A stretch of 34,354 nt of DNA from an uncultured bacterium (GTDB lineage: Bacteria; Cloacimonadota; Cloacimonadia; Cloacimonadales; Cloacimonadaceae). This document shows, one piece after another, positions 1 through 6,899 of the stretch. The notes beneath the pieces are model-generated. The model did no database searches. It worked only from the letters and a program-made list of their open reading frames with translations, and was not told the DNA's origin. The position numbers and the translations under genes are program-made. The stretch is from the NCBI GenBank assembly GCA_937960795.1, contig CALGPA010000070.1:1-34354 (forward strand), read 5' to 3'. Numbering within the stretch: position 1 is the first letter of the stretch; every line of letters begins with the position of its first letter.

Positions 1-51
1 GGCACCAGATCACTGCTTCCGGCTGCGTGAGAGGGATCAATGATGATCGGC
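1..51. other. Inverted fragment of the DAHP synthase gene (probable assembly or amplification chimera)
   Basis: Read forward, these bases make no sense with the gene that follows. Reverse-complemented in place they encode PIIIDPSHAAGSSDLV, the conserved DPSH region of DAHP synthase. They then join base 52 in frame (V-P-V-N-S-L-A-L) to give an uninterrupted protein. The segment is therefore inverted at exactly its own location. The likely cause is a contig-end artefact, such as an inverted chimera from whole-genome amplification or a graph end, not biology. Confidence 0.85.
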
Positions 52-232
52 AGTGAACTCCCTTGCCTTGGCGGCTGTGGCTGCAGGTGCAGATGGACTG
101 ATGATAGAATGCCAACCACATCCATCCGAAAGCATCTGTGATGCAAGACAGACAATTTCACCGGATACTCTCAGCCAGATTCTTGACGCTGTGCCGGAAT
201 TGAGATTGCATCTAAACAGGATGAAATTGTGA
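52..232 (+). CDS. aroF: 3-deoxy-7-phosphoheptulonate (DAHP) synthase, C-terminal fragment
   Basis: This is the 3' end of a class I DAHP synthase, which condenses phosphoenolpyruvate and erythrose 4-phosphate in the first step of the shikimate pathway. The visible frame (SLALAAVAAGADGLMIE, then a C-Q-P-H-P stretch, D-A-R-Q and S-P-D-T-L) matches the family's last barrel strands and C-terminal helix. The DPSH signature that should precede it lies inverted in bases 1-51. DPSH separates it from KDO-8-phosphate synthase, which has a different motif there. The upstream part is outside the window, so an N-terminal regulatory or chorismate mutase domain cannot be judged. The stop TGA (230-232) overlaps the GTG start of miaB by 4 bp, so the two are translationally coupled. 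The symbol is by family resemblance only. Confidence 0.85.
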
Positions 233-1512
233 AAAAGTATTATATTGAAACCTACGGCTGCCAAATGAACGTCTCTGATAGTGAACTTGTGGCGGCCATT
301 CTCTCAGATGCAGGATATGCCCAAGCGGATAGCATTGACGAAGCAGAGATTCTTCTTTTTAACACCTGCTCTGTGCGTGATCATGCCGAGCAGCGCGTCC
401 TAGGAAGGATCTCCAATGAGCGATATCGCAAAGTCAATAACAAAGATTTCAAAATCGTGCTTCTGGGCTGCATGGCACAGAGAATAGGGAAGAGGCTCAT
501 AAATGAAGATCTTGGCATAGACTATGCGGTCGGAGTGGATCAGTATCGAGAACTGCCAAAGATTCTCGCAGACGATTCAGGATTCTCCCTGGACTTTGAT
601 TCTTCAGAAGTCTATGAAAACCTTATGCCACTGCATCAGGGGCAATACTGTGCCTTCATCACCATCATGCGTGGCTGTAACAACTTCTGCTCCTACTGCA
701 TCGTGCCATATGTGAGAGGCAGAGAACGAAGCCGGCCATACAATGATATAGTATCCGACATTCGTGATGCAGTTGCTAATGGCATGCTTGACATTACTTT
801 GCTTGGACAGAATGTCAATTCTTACAGTTGGAATGGAATGGATTTCCCGTCACTTTTGCAAAACATCGAGCAAGACCTCCAGGGCATCCTTCGATTGCGC
901 TTCGTTACATCGCATCCCAAGGATCTTTCAGATGACCTGGTCTCTACTATGGCTCAAAGCAAGATCCTCTGTGAGCACATCCATCTGCCAATGCAAAGCG
1001 GTGATAATGAAAGCCTAAAGCGTATGAATCGGTCATATAGCTATGAGCAATATCTTTCTCGCATCAAAACACTTAGAAGCGCGATGCCGAATATCGCAAT
1101 TACTACGGATCTGATTGCCGGATTCCCGGGTGAAACTGAAAAGCAATTTGAGGCAACACTTTCCGCAATGTGTGAGATCGAGTTTGACTATGCTTTCTGT
1201 TTTAAGTATAGTCAGCGTGATGGTACTGAGGCTGCAGATTACGAGGATCAGATCCCGGAAGAGATTCGCTTAAGCAGGCTGCAAAAGATGATCGATCTGC
1301 AACGGGAGATTACTCTAAAGAAGTATCGTTCACAAATCGGACAAGAAGTCGAAGTCTACGTCGAAGACTTCAGCAAAAAGTCCAAGAGCAAGATCTCCGG
1401 CAAGACTCGTGACTTTAAGATCGCGGTCCTAAGCGGAACAGAATCCCAGATAGGCAGCTTGGTCAGGGCAAGAGTGGTTAATGCGACGGCCGGCACGCTA
1501 ATCTGCGACTAG
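229..1512 (+). CDS. miaB: tRNA-2-methylthio-N6-dimethylallyladenosine synthase MiaB
   Basis: MiaB is a cytoplasmic radical-SAM methylthiotransferase that adds the 2-methylthio group to N6-isopentenyladenosine at tRNA position 37. The N-terminal domain shows its three cluster cysteines at C11 (YGCQMN), C47 (NTCSVR) and C81 (LGCMAQ). The radical-SAM CxxxCxxC is C150/C154/C157 (RGCNNFCSYC, followed by IVPYVRGRERSR). That tail and the YGCQMN opening favour MiaB over RimO and MtaB. The last ~65 residues fit a TRAM RNA-binding domain. The length, 427 residues, is usual. The start is GTG at 229, overlapping the DAHP synthase stop as GTGA; no later start keeps the essential YIETYGCQMN opening. Confidence 0.96.
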   Translation: MKKYYIETYGCQMNVSDSELVAAILSDAGYAQADSIDEAEILLFNTCSVRDHAEQRVLGRISNERYRKVNNKDFKIVLLGCMAQRIGKRLINEDLGIDYAVGVDQYRELPKILADDSGFSLDFDSSEVYENLMPLHQGQYCAFITIMRGCNNFCSYCIVPYVRGRERSRPYNDIVSDIRDAVANGMLDITLLGQNVNSYSWNGMDFPSLLQNIEQDLQGILRLRFVTSHPKDLSDDLVSTMAQSKILCEHIHLPMQSGDNESLKRMNRSYSYEQYLSRIKTLRSAMPNIAITTDLIAGFPGETEKQFEATLSAMCEIEFDYAFCFKYSQRDGTEAADYEDQIPEEIRLSRLQKMIDLQREITLKKYRSQIGQEVEVYVEDFSKKSKSKISGKTRDFKIAVLSGTESQIGSLVRARVVNATAGTLICD

Positions 1513-1560
1513 CCTACTGGGTTTAACTTAAGACATGTTATGTAAACCATGGGGTGAATG

Positions 1561-1579
1561 TTGTGGGCGTGCCCCACAA
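1561..1579. other. Small stem-loop between miaB and the yicC-like gene
   Basis: A perfect 7-bp stem (TTGTGGG with CCCACAA) encloses the loop CGTGC in the 103-bp gap after miaB. No T-run follows, so it is not a standard intrinsic terminator. It may be a processing or stability structure in a read-through message. This is the largest gap in the plus-strand run, so a promoter for the yicC-like gene could also lie here, but I see no convincing -35/-10 pair. Confidence 0.4.
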
Positions 1580-1615
1580 TACACTGCCCCACTTGACTAT
1601 AGGTATGGAGTTTAA

Positions 1616-2497
1616 ATGAAAAGTATGACCGGCTTTGGAAAAAGCCACATTACTCGCAACAATATCGAATGTAATATAGAAATCAAAAGCGTTAATGGAA
1701 GATATCTGGATCTCAAGATCTACCTCCCACGAGAGCTTGGCTTTTTTGAATTTACCATAAGAAAACTGACGCCGAAATACATCAGCCGTGGCTCGATCGA
1801 GATCAGGGTAAACATAAATGACTACCGAGAGCCAAAACTGCGCCTAAACGTTGATAAGCTCAAGAAGTATCAAGAAATCATCTCACAGGCTCAAGCTGTG
1901 CTTGGCATAGAGACTCCCCCTACTTTAGAATACCTTCTGGATGAACCCGGCGTTGTTCAATGTGATAATCAAGTCGAAGAAGATCCCGATATGGTTCAGT
2001 TATTAGGTGATGCACTTCATGAAGCCTTAGTGGCAACTCAAGCAACGCTGATAAAGGAAGCCGAAGATATCAAAAAGGTGCTGCTTAGTGCCATGACGCC
2101 TATCAGTGAGGCCCTTGATCGAGTGGCATCACAGGTGAAGCCATATAAGGAAAACCTCTTTGCAAACATGCACAAAAGAATCTCTGAGATCGTGAGCAGT
2201 TACAAGCTGGAAAACATGGAGCAAAGAATCGTGCAAGAGCTGGCGATCTATGTAGATAAATATGATATTCAGGAAGAACTTACGCGCTTGGAATCCCATA
2301 TCAAGACGTTCATCAAGACCCTTGATAAGCCAAGCGATGAGGACATCGGAAAGACCCTGAACTTTATCTTGCAAGAGATGCATAGAGAAGCAAACACGCT
2401 TGGATCCAAGTTCTCAAACAGCCAGACTTTCCATGATGTGCTTATCATTAAAGAAGAAATCGAAAAATGCAGGGAGATTGTACAGAATGTCGCCTAA
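1616..2497 (+). CDS. YicC/YloC family endoribonuclease
   Basis: The protein opens with MKSMTGFG, the hallmark of the YicC/YloC family. It ends with the family's C-terminal domain: E-E-L-T-R-L-E-S-H at about 226-234 and the conserved block ILQEMHREANTLGSKFSN (~251-268). Family members are about 290 residues; this one has 293. E. coli YicC is reported as an endoribonuclease affecting small-RNA turnover, and B. subtilis YloC is a relative. The substrate in this organism is unknown. The start ATG at 1616 follows GGAG at 1607-1610 with 5-base spacing. The 3' end overlaps the next gene by 11 bp, and an RNase R gene lies just beyond, so the neighbourhood has an RNA-metabolism flavour. Confidence 0.92.
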   Translation: MKSMTGFGKSHITRNNIECNIEIKSVNGRYLDLKIYLPRELGFFEFTIRKLTPKYISRGSIEIRVNINDYREPKLRLNVDKLKKYQEIISQAQAVLGIETPPTLEYLLDEPGVVQCDNQVEEDPDMVQLLGDALHEALVATQATLIKEAEDIKKVLLSAMTPISEALDRVASQVKPYKENLFANMHKRISEIVSSYKLENMEQRIVQELAIYVDKYDIQEELTRLESHIKTFIKTLDKPSDEDIGKTLNFILQEMHREANTLGSKFSNSQTFHDVLIIKEEIEKCREIVQNVA

Positions 2498-2924
2498 ACC
2501 ATTGCTTAGCTGGAAATCATGGCCCTTTGCCGAACGACCCCGTGACTCAGTTCTCCTGATTCTCTTCTTGGTCCTGCTTACAGTCTTGCTTTATCGGATA
2601 ACGATCCTAAGCTGGAACACTCCATTCTTCTATTTTGGGGGATTAATCTTGGTTTACGCCAACCTTCTCCCCTATTTTATCATCACTGAGTATTTCCTCT
2701 ATGAAAGAGAGGTACATATTCGATATATCTTCATCAATATACGGCGACCATACAGTGACTTTGGTTGCTATTACATGGACAAACGTGGAGTAATGCTATC
2801 CACTTTTAGGATGCCCAGAAGACTGGATCCCTTCAGGGGGCAGTCCCTACGTTTTTCCAAAACCAAGGCTGAGAAAGACGAGTTACTAGCTATCCTTGAC
2901 CAAAAGATCGGCCGTAAATACTGA
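2487..2924 (+). CDS. Small membrane protein with two transmembrane helices and a possible PH-like domain
   Basis: I do not recognise a named family. From ATG 2487 the product has 145 residues: a short basic N-terminus, two adjacent hydrophobic helices (about 20-40 and 45-68), then a roughly 75-residue soluble tail rich in aromatic and basic residues. Two hydrophobic helices followed by a compact beta-rich tail is the layout of bacterial PH-domain membrane proteins; this is inference from layout, not a match. A longer frame opens at 2400, but it would sit inside yicC. ATG 2487 has AGGGA at 2471-2475 and gives an 11-bp overlap with the yicC stop. It ends 8 bp before rnr, so it is probably co-translated with both. 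Confidence 0.72.
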   Translation: MSPKPLLSWKSWPFAERPRDSVLLILFLVLLTVLLYRITILSWNTPFFYFGGLILVYANLLPYFIITEYFLYEREVHIRYIFINIRRPYSDFGCYYMDKRGVMLSTFRMPRRLDPFRGQSLRFSKTKAEKDELLAILDQKIGRKY

Positions 2925-2932
2925 GGATACAT

Positions 2933-5227
2933 ATGAAAGACAGTAATATAGAGAATACAATAATAAGCATACTAGAGGATGTATATCCTAAAGGATACAC
3001 TTATAGTGAGATAGTGTCTCTCACAGGCTCTACTAAGAAGACTAAGTCATCTGTGAGCAAGAGCCTCGCAGCTATGCTTTTGGACGGCAAACTCGTTAAA
3101 GAACGCAAACGCTATCGACTGAGCCGTGAACCGGAGCGACAACCTGCTCGCGCATCTGTTAAGAATGCCGAACAGACACCTAAGCAAGTGAGCCCAAACA
3201 TGATTGAAGGTCAGTTTGATGCCACGTCCTTAGCCCGCGATAGGTCTTTTGCCTTTGTGCGTGGAAAGGATAAGGACTACTTCGTGGATAGTGAGGATAC
3301 TCTCAATGCCTATCACAATGATACTGTCTTGATCGAAACCAAGACCAGATGCGGCAACAAAGAGTATGGGATTGTAAGACGTATAGTAAAACGCGCCAAT
3401 CATCTGATCCCCGGGGATGTATCTAAGCTGAAAAACAAGTGGATCTTCGTAGCTTCCAACCCCAAGATACACAACTGGTTTGAGATATCTGACCTGGGTG
3501 TTGCTAAGCCCGGCTTGAAAGTCATCCTAGAGGTGACCAACTGGGGAAATCCTCAGAGTGGGAAAATGCCGGTTGGAAAGATTACTGAAGTGCTTGGAGA
3601 GTCCGGAGATCCCCATGTGGAGCTTCTTGCTGTAATTCGTCAATATCAACTTCCGCTCGAGTTTCCAGATGATGTCACAAGTGAAGTGGCTGCACTATCC
3701 GAAGATATAGATGAGGCGGTGATCAAGAAAAGAAAGGATCTTAGGAATCTTTTCACATTCACCATCGATCCTGCGTCTGCCAAGGATTTTGACGACGCCA
3801 TCTCAATCAAGAGAACTCAAAAAGGCTGGAGAATGTGGGTACACATAGCGGATGTAGCTCACTACCTGCCAATCGGTAGCGCCACTTTCGGCGAAGCAGC
3901 TAAAAGAGGGAATAGCTTCTACTTTCCCAAGAAAGTGATCCCCATGATCCCGGAACGCTTGTCAAATCTTATCTGCAGCCTTAGACCCAATGAGGACAAG
4001 CTTACCATGACGGTTGAGAGTGAGTTTGACAATAGTGGTAAAGTCATCCGGCAAAGGCTCTATGAGAGCGTCATCCGATCCGATAGCCGCTTGGCCTATG
4101 AAGAAGTGGATGAATACTTTGATGGCAAGCCTAATCAGCTCTCCCCTATTCTTACCGAAGCTCTGGATAATGCGCGGGAGCTTTCTCGCAAGCTTACCAA
4201 GATCCGTAAGGAAGCCGGCTATATCTTCTTTGATCTTCCTGAGATCGAGTATGAGTATGACTCTGATGGCTTTGTGCATCATCTGGGAGTAGCAGAAGAG
4301 ACTGAAAGTCACAAGCTGATCGAGAACTGCATGCTGGTAGCCAATGAATACACAGCTTCGAGCCTTGCTCGCAAAGCCAATGCCAGTATGTATCGCATTC
4401 ATGAAGATCCTGACCAAAAGAAGATCGATAAGCTCAGAGAGACTCTGGATTTCTACGGCATTGCCTACCTTGAAAAGGAGAATCTCAACAAAAGCATACA
4501 GCATCTCCTCTATAGTCTTCCCGATAAGACCTATCACAGAGTATTTGATCGCATCATCTTACGTAGTATGAAGAAAGCAAAATACTCGACTGAGCACGTT
4601 CGGCACTTTGGATTAGCTTTGGAAGACTATACCCATTTCACCAGCCCGATACGTCGTCTCTGCGATCTTGTAGTGCATCATCTCTGCAAAATCCACATAT
4701 GCAAAAGCAGCGAAGAACGACTCAGCGTGCAACAGATAAAGCACTGGGCTAGTGTGGCATCCGAGCAGGAACTTCAAGCAGATTCTGCAGAGCGTGACAT
4801 CGAAAGAGTATATAGCGCCACATATATGAAGGATCATGTCGGAGAGGAATTTACAGGACTCTTGGTATCCACAAATAGCTCTTCAGCTATAGTCAGGCTA
4901 AATGAGATGCCGGTTACGGCTGTGCTGAAGAAAGACCAATTTGGCAAAGGCAAGTGGGAATACAATGATCGTCAGATGCGCTTTGTAAACATGCGCAATT
5001 CGGACTCGTTTGAGCTCCTTGATAGCCTCAAGGTTCGCATCATGGAAGTCAGTGATGACGTCTATCTTGAGCTGATGGATGGAGCTGATGCCCATACTCA
5101 TTATCACAACGTGCAAAGACCCATCACTCCCAAAAGAGGAAGATCCCAAAGAATTAGGGTTGACGCCAGACCCGCTCGTAAAAAAGCTGGTAATAGAAGA
5201 AAGAGTAATGTTAGGAAAACCAGATGA
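2933..5227 (+). CDS. rnr: Ribonuclease R (RNB family 3'-5' exoribonuclease)
   Basis: RNase R is a processive 3'-5' exoribonuclease that degrades structured RNA. In order the protein shows an N-terminal winged-helix-like region (1-65), a linker, cold-shock-type OB folds (~85-240), the RNB catalytic domain (~255-590), an S1 domain (~640-725) and a basic lysine/arginine tail. The catalytic loop DPASAKDFDDA places metal ligands at D279, D285, D287 and D288, with the spacing of E. coli RNase R. The N-terminal helix-turn-helix and basic C-tail distinguish it from RNase II. The length of 764 is typical. ATG 2933 is preceded by GAGGA. The stop overlaps murI by 4 bp (ATGA). Confidence 0.96.
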   Translation: MKDSNIENTIISILEDVYPKGYTYSEIVSLTGSTKKTKSSVSKSLAAMLLDGKLVKERKRYRLSREPERQPARASVKNAEQTPKQVSPNMIEGQFDATSLARDRSFAFVRGKDKDYFVDSEDTLNAYHNDTVLIETKTRCGNKEYGIVRRIVKRANHLIPGDVSKLKNKWIFVASNPKIHNWFEISDLGVAKPGLKVILEVTNWGNPQSGKMPVGKITEVLGESGDPHVELLAVIRQYQLPLEFPDDVTSEVAALSEDIDEAVIKKRKDLRNLFTFTIDPASAKDFDDAISIKRTQKGWRMWVHIADVAHYLPIGSATFGEAAKRGNSFYFPKKVIPMIPERLSNLICSLRPNEDKLTMTVESEFDNSGKVIRQRLYESVIRSDSRLAYEEVDEYFDGKPNQLSPILTEALDNARELSRKLTKIRKEAGYIFFDLPEIEYEYDSDGFVHHLGVAEETESHKLIENCMLVANEYTASSLARKANASMYRIHEDPDQKKIDKLRETLDFYGIAYLEKENLNKSIQHLLYSLPDKTYHRVFDRIILRSMKKAKYSTEHVRHFGLALEDYTHFTSPIRRLCDLVVHHLCKIHICKSSEERLSVQQIKHWASVASEQELQADSAERDIERVYSATYMKDHVGEEFTGLLVSTNSSSAIVRLNEMPVTAVLKKDQFGKGKWEYNDRQMRFVNMRNSDSFELLDSLKVRIMEVSDDVYLELMDGADAHTHYHNVQRPITPKRGRSQRIRVDARPARKKAGNRRKSNVRKTR

Positions 5228-6027
5228 AAAAACCTATCGGAATTTTTGATTCCGGAGTCGGCGGATTGACTGTCTACAAAGCGATTCGCGACACTTTCCC
5301 GGAGGAAGACCTGATCTATTTTGGCGATACAGCCAGAGTCCCTTATGGACCTAAGTCTCCAAATACGATCATTCAATATTCTGTGCAAAATGCCAGGTTC
5401 TTGTTGCAGCAGGGGATCAAAAGCCTGATCGTCGCTTGCAACACATCATCCTCCGTGGCTATTCCTCAGCTTAAGGATCTGACCAATATCCCGATTCTCG
5501 GCGTGATAGATCCTGGCAGCGAGATTGCCATACGCTATTCAAAAAGCAAAAGAATAGGCGTGATCGGCACAGAAGGCACGATCCGCAGCGAAGCATACAG
5601 CAAGGCCATCAAGCTTAGGGAGCCTCAAGCCGAGGTCTTCTCGCAAGCTTGCCCTCTTTTTGTGCCACTGGCGGAAGAAGGATGGCAAGATCATCACGTG
5701 GCTCATAGCATTGTTAGGGAATATCTTAGCCCACTTCTTGATAAGGATATCGACACCCTTGTCTTGGGATGCACCCACTATCCGCTGCTCGCAAATGCGA
5801 TTCAGGATTTTCTGGGTGACGAAGTGATATTGGTAGATAGCGCAAACGCCATCGCCGAATATCTGCAAAGCCTGTTGGCTGAAGAACACGATGGTGTATT
5901 GGGCAAAGACAACTTTTATGTGAGTGACAATGAAGACAAGTTTGCCCGGATAGCCGAAAGGATTCTTGGCCATCGGCTCAACTCTCTGAAGCGTGTGCGT
6001 TTGTATGAGAGCTGGTTTATAGACTAA
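5224..6027 (+). CDS. murI: Glutamate racemase
   Basis: MurI interconverts L- and D-glutamate in the cytoplasm, supplying D-glutamate for peptidoglycan. The two catalytic cysteines are visible at C72 (VACNTSSS) and C183 (LGCTHYPLL). The N-terminal motif GIFDSGVGGLTV carries the conserved D9 and S10. The length of 267 matches the family, and the GCTHYP context separates it from aspartate racemases. Its start overlaps the rnr stop by 4 bp. After the stop there are 28 AT-rich bases with an AGAGG ribosome-binding site for kce, and no terminator, so kce is probably in the same transcript. Confidence 0.96.
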   Translation: MKKPIGIFDSGVGGLTVYKAIRDTFPEEDLIYFGDTARVPYGPKSPNTIIQYSVQNARFLLQQGIKSLIVACNTSSSVAIPQLKDLTNIPILGVIDPGSEIAIRYSKSKRIGVIGTEGTIRSEAYSKAIKLREPQAEVFSQACPLFVPLAEEGWQDHHVAHSIVREYLSPLLDKDIDTLVLGCTHYPLLANAIQDFLGDEVILVDSANAIAEYLQSLLAEEHDGVLGKDNFYVSDNEDKFARIAERILGHRLNSLKRVRLYESWFID

Positions 6028-6055
6028 AATTAAATATAATAATAGAGGTAAAGAC

Positions 6056-6889
6056 ATGGAACCCATCATTTTGACTGCCGCCATTACCGGCGCTGAAACT
6101 ACTCGTGAAGACCAACCCAATCTTCCCATTACTCCACAGGAGCAGGCCAAAGAAGCCAAAGCTTGTTTTGAAGCCGGAGCTCGCGTAATCCATCTTCATG
6201 TCCGCGAAGACGACGGTTCTCCCACCCAAAGATTACAACGCTTTGAAGATTCCATCACTGCTATCCGTCAGGCTGTGCCCGAAGTAATCATCCAGATTAG
6301 CACAGGTGGGGCTGTCGGAGAAGCTTTCGAAAAGCGCCTTGCCCCTCTCGCCCTAAAGCCGGACATGGGAACCCTCAATGCCGGAACTCTGAATTTTGGC
6401 AACGAGATCTTCATAAACCACCCTAATGATATCGTCCGCTTGGCCGAATCATTCAAAGAATATGGCGTGGTTCCGGAAGTAGAAGTCTATGAATCCGGAA
6501 TGATCGACGTAGTAAGCCGTCTCGTCAAGAAGGGAATAATCACACACACCCCCCTTCACATCCAGTTTGTCCTAGGCGTGCCCGGCGGAATGAGCGGAAA
6601 ACCCAAAAACCTTATGTACATGATCGAGCATCTTGCATCCGAGATCCCCACAGCTACTTGGGCTGTTGCCGGAATCGGCAGATGGCACATCCCAACGTCG
6701 ATGGTCGCCATGGTCACAGGTGGACATATCCGTGCCGGCTTTGAAGACAATATCTTCTACCACAAAGGCGTAGTAGCAGATTCCAATGCGCAGCTAATTG
6801 CCAGACTTGCGCGCATTGCCAAAGAAATCGGACGCCCGATTGCTACTCCTGAACAGGCCCGTGAGATCCTGGCTCTCCCGGCCAAGTGA
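6056..6889 (+). CDS. kce: 3-keto-5-aminohexanoate cleavage enzyme (beta-keto acid cleavage enzyme family)
   Basis: Kce converts 3-keto-5-aminohexanoate plus acetyl-CoA to aminobutyryl-CoA and acetoacetate in anaerobic lysine fermentation. It is a zinc-dependent TIM-barrel enzyme of the BKACE (formerly DUF849) family. Expected residues are at the known numbers: E14 (GAETT), zinc ligands H46 and H48 (VIHLHVR), E230 (FEDNIF), S82 (ISTGG), R226 and D231. Length is 277. From memory the sequence is very close to the crystallised enzyme of Ca. Cloacimonas acidaminovorans, including PNLPITP and the GRWHIPTS loop. That supports both the substrate assignment and the lineage. The other lysine-pathway genes are not in this window. 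BKACE enzymes can use other beta-keto acids, so the exact substrate is inferred. Confidence 0.93.
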   Translation: MEPIILTAAITGAETTREDQPNLPITPQEQAKEAKACFEAGARVIHLHVREDDGSPTQRLQRFEDSITAIRQAVPEVIIQISTGGAVGEAFEKRLAPLALKPDMGTLNAGTLNFGNEIFINHPNDIVRLAESFKEYGVVPEVEVYESGMIDVVSRLVKKGIITHTPLHIQFVLGVPGGMSGKPKNLMYMIEHLASEIPTATWAVAGIGRWHIPTSMVAMVTGGHIRAGFEDNIFYHKGVVADSNAQLIARLARIAKEIGRPIATPEQAREILALPAK

Positions 6890-6899
6890 GGAAGATTGG

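Noticed and set aside
37..264. Minus-strand 75-codon frame at the left end
   Set aside because: It overlaps the DAHP synthase end and miaB start on the other strand and runs across the inverted segment; no family resemblance.
2400..2486. Longer start (ATG 2400) for the small membrane protein
   Set aside because: It lies within yicC in another frame; ATG 2487 has a ribosome-binding site and begins the protein sensibly.
6798..6899. Longer start (ATG 6798) for nrdJ
   Set aside because: The extra residues overlap the conserved 3' end of kce and do not resemble the reductase; ATG 6900 has GAGGAAG upstream.
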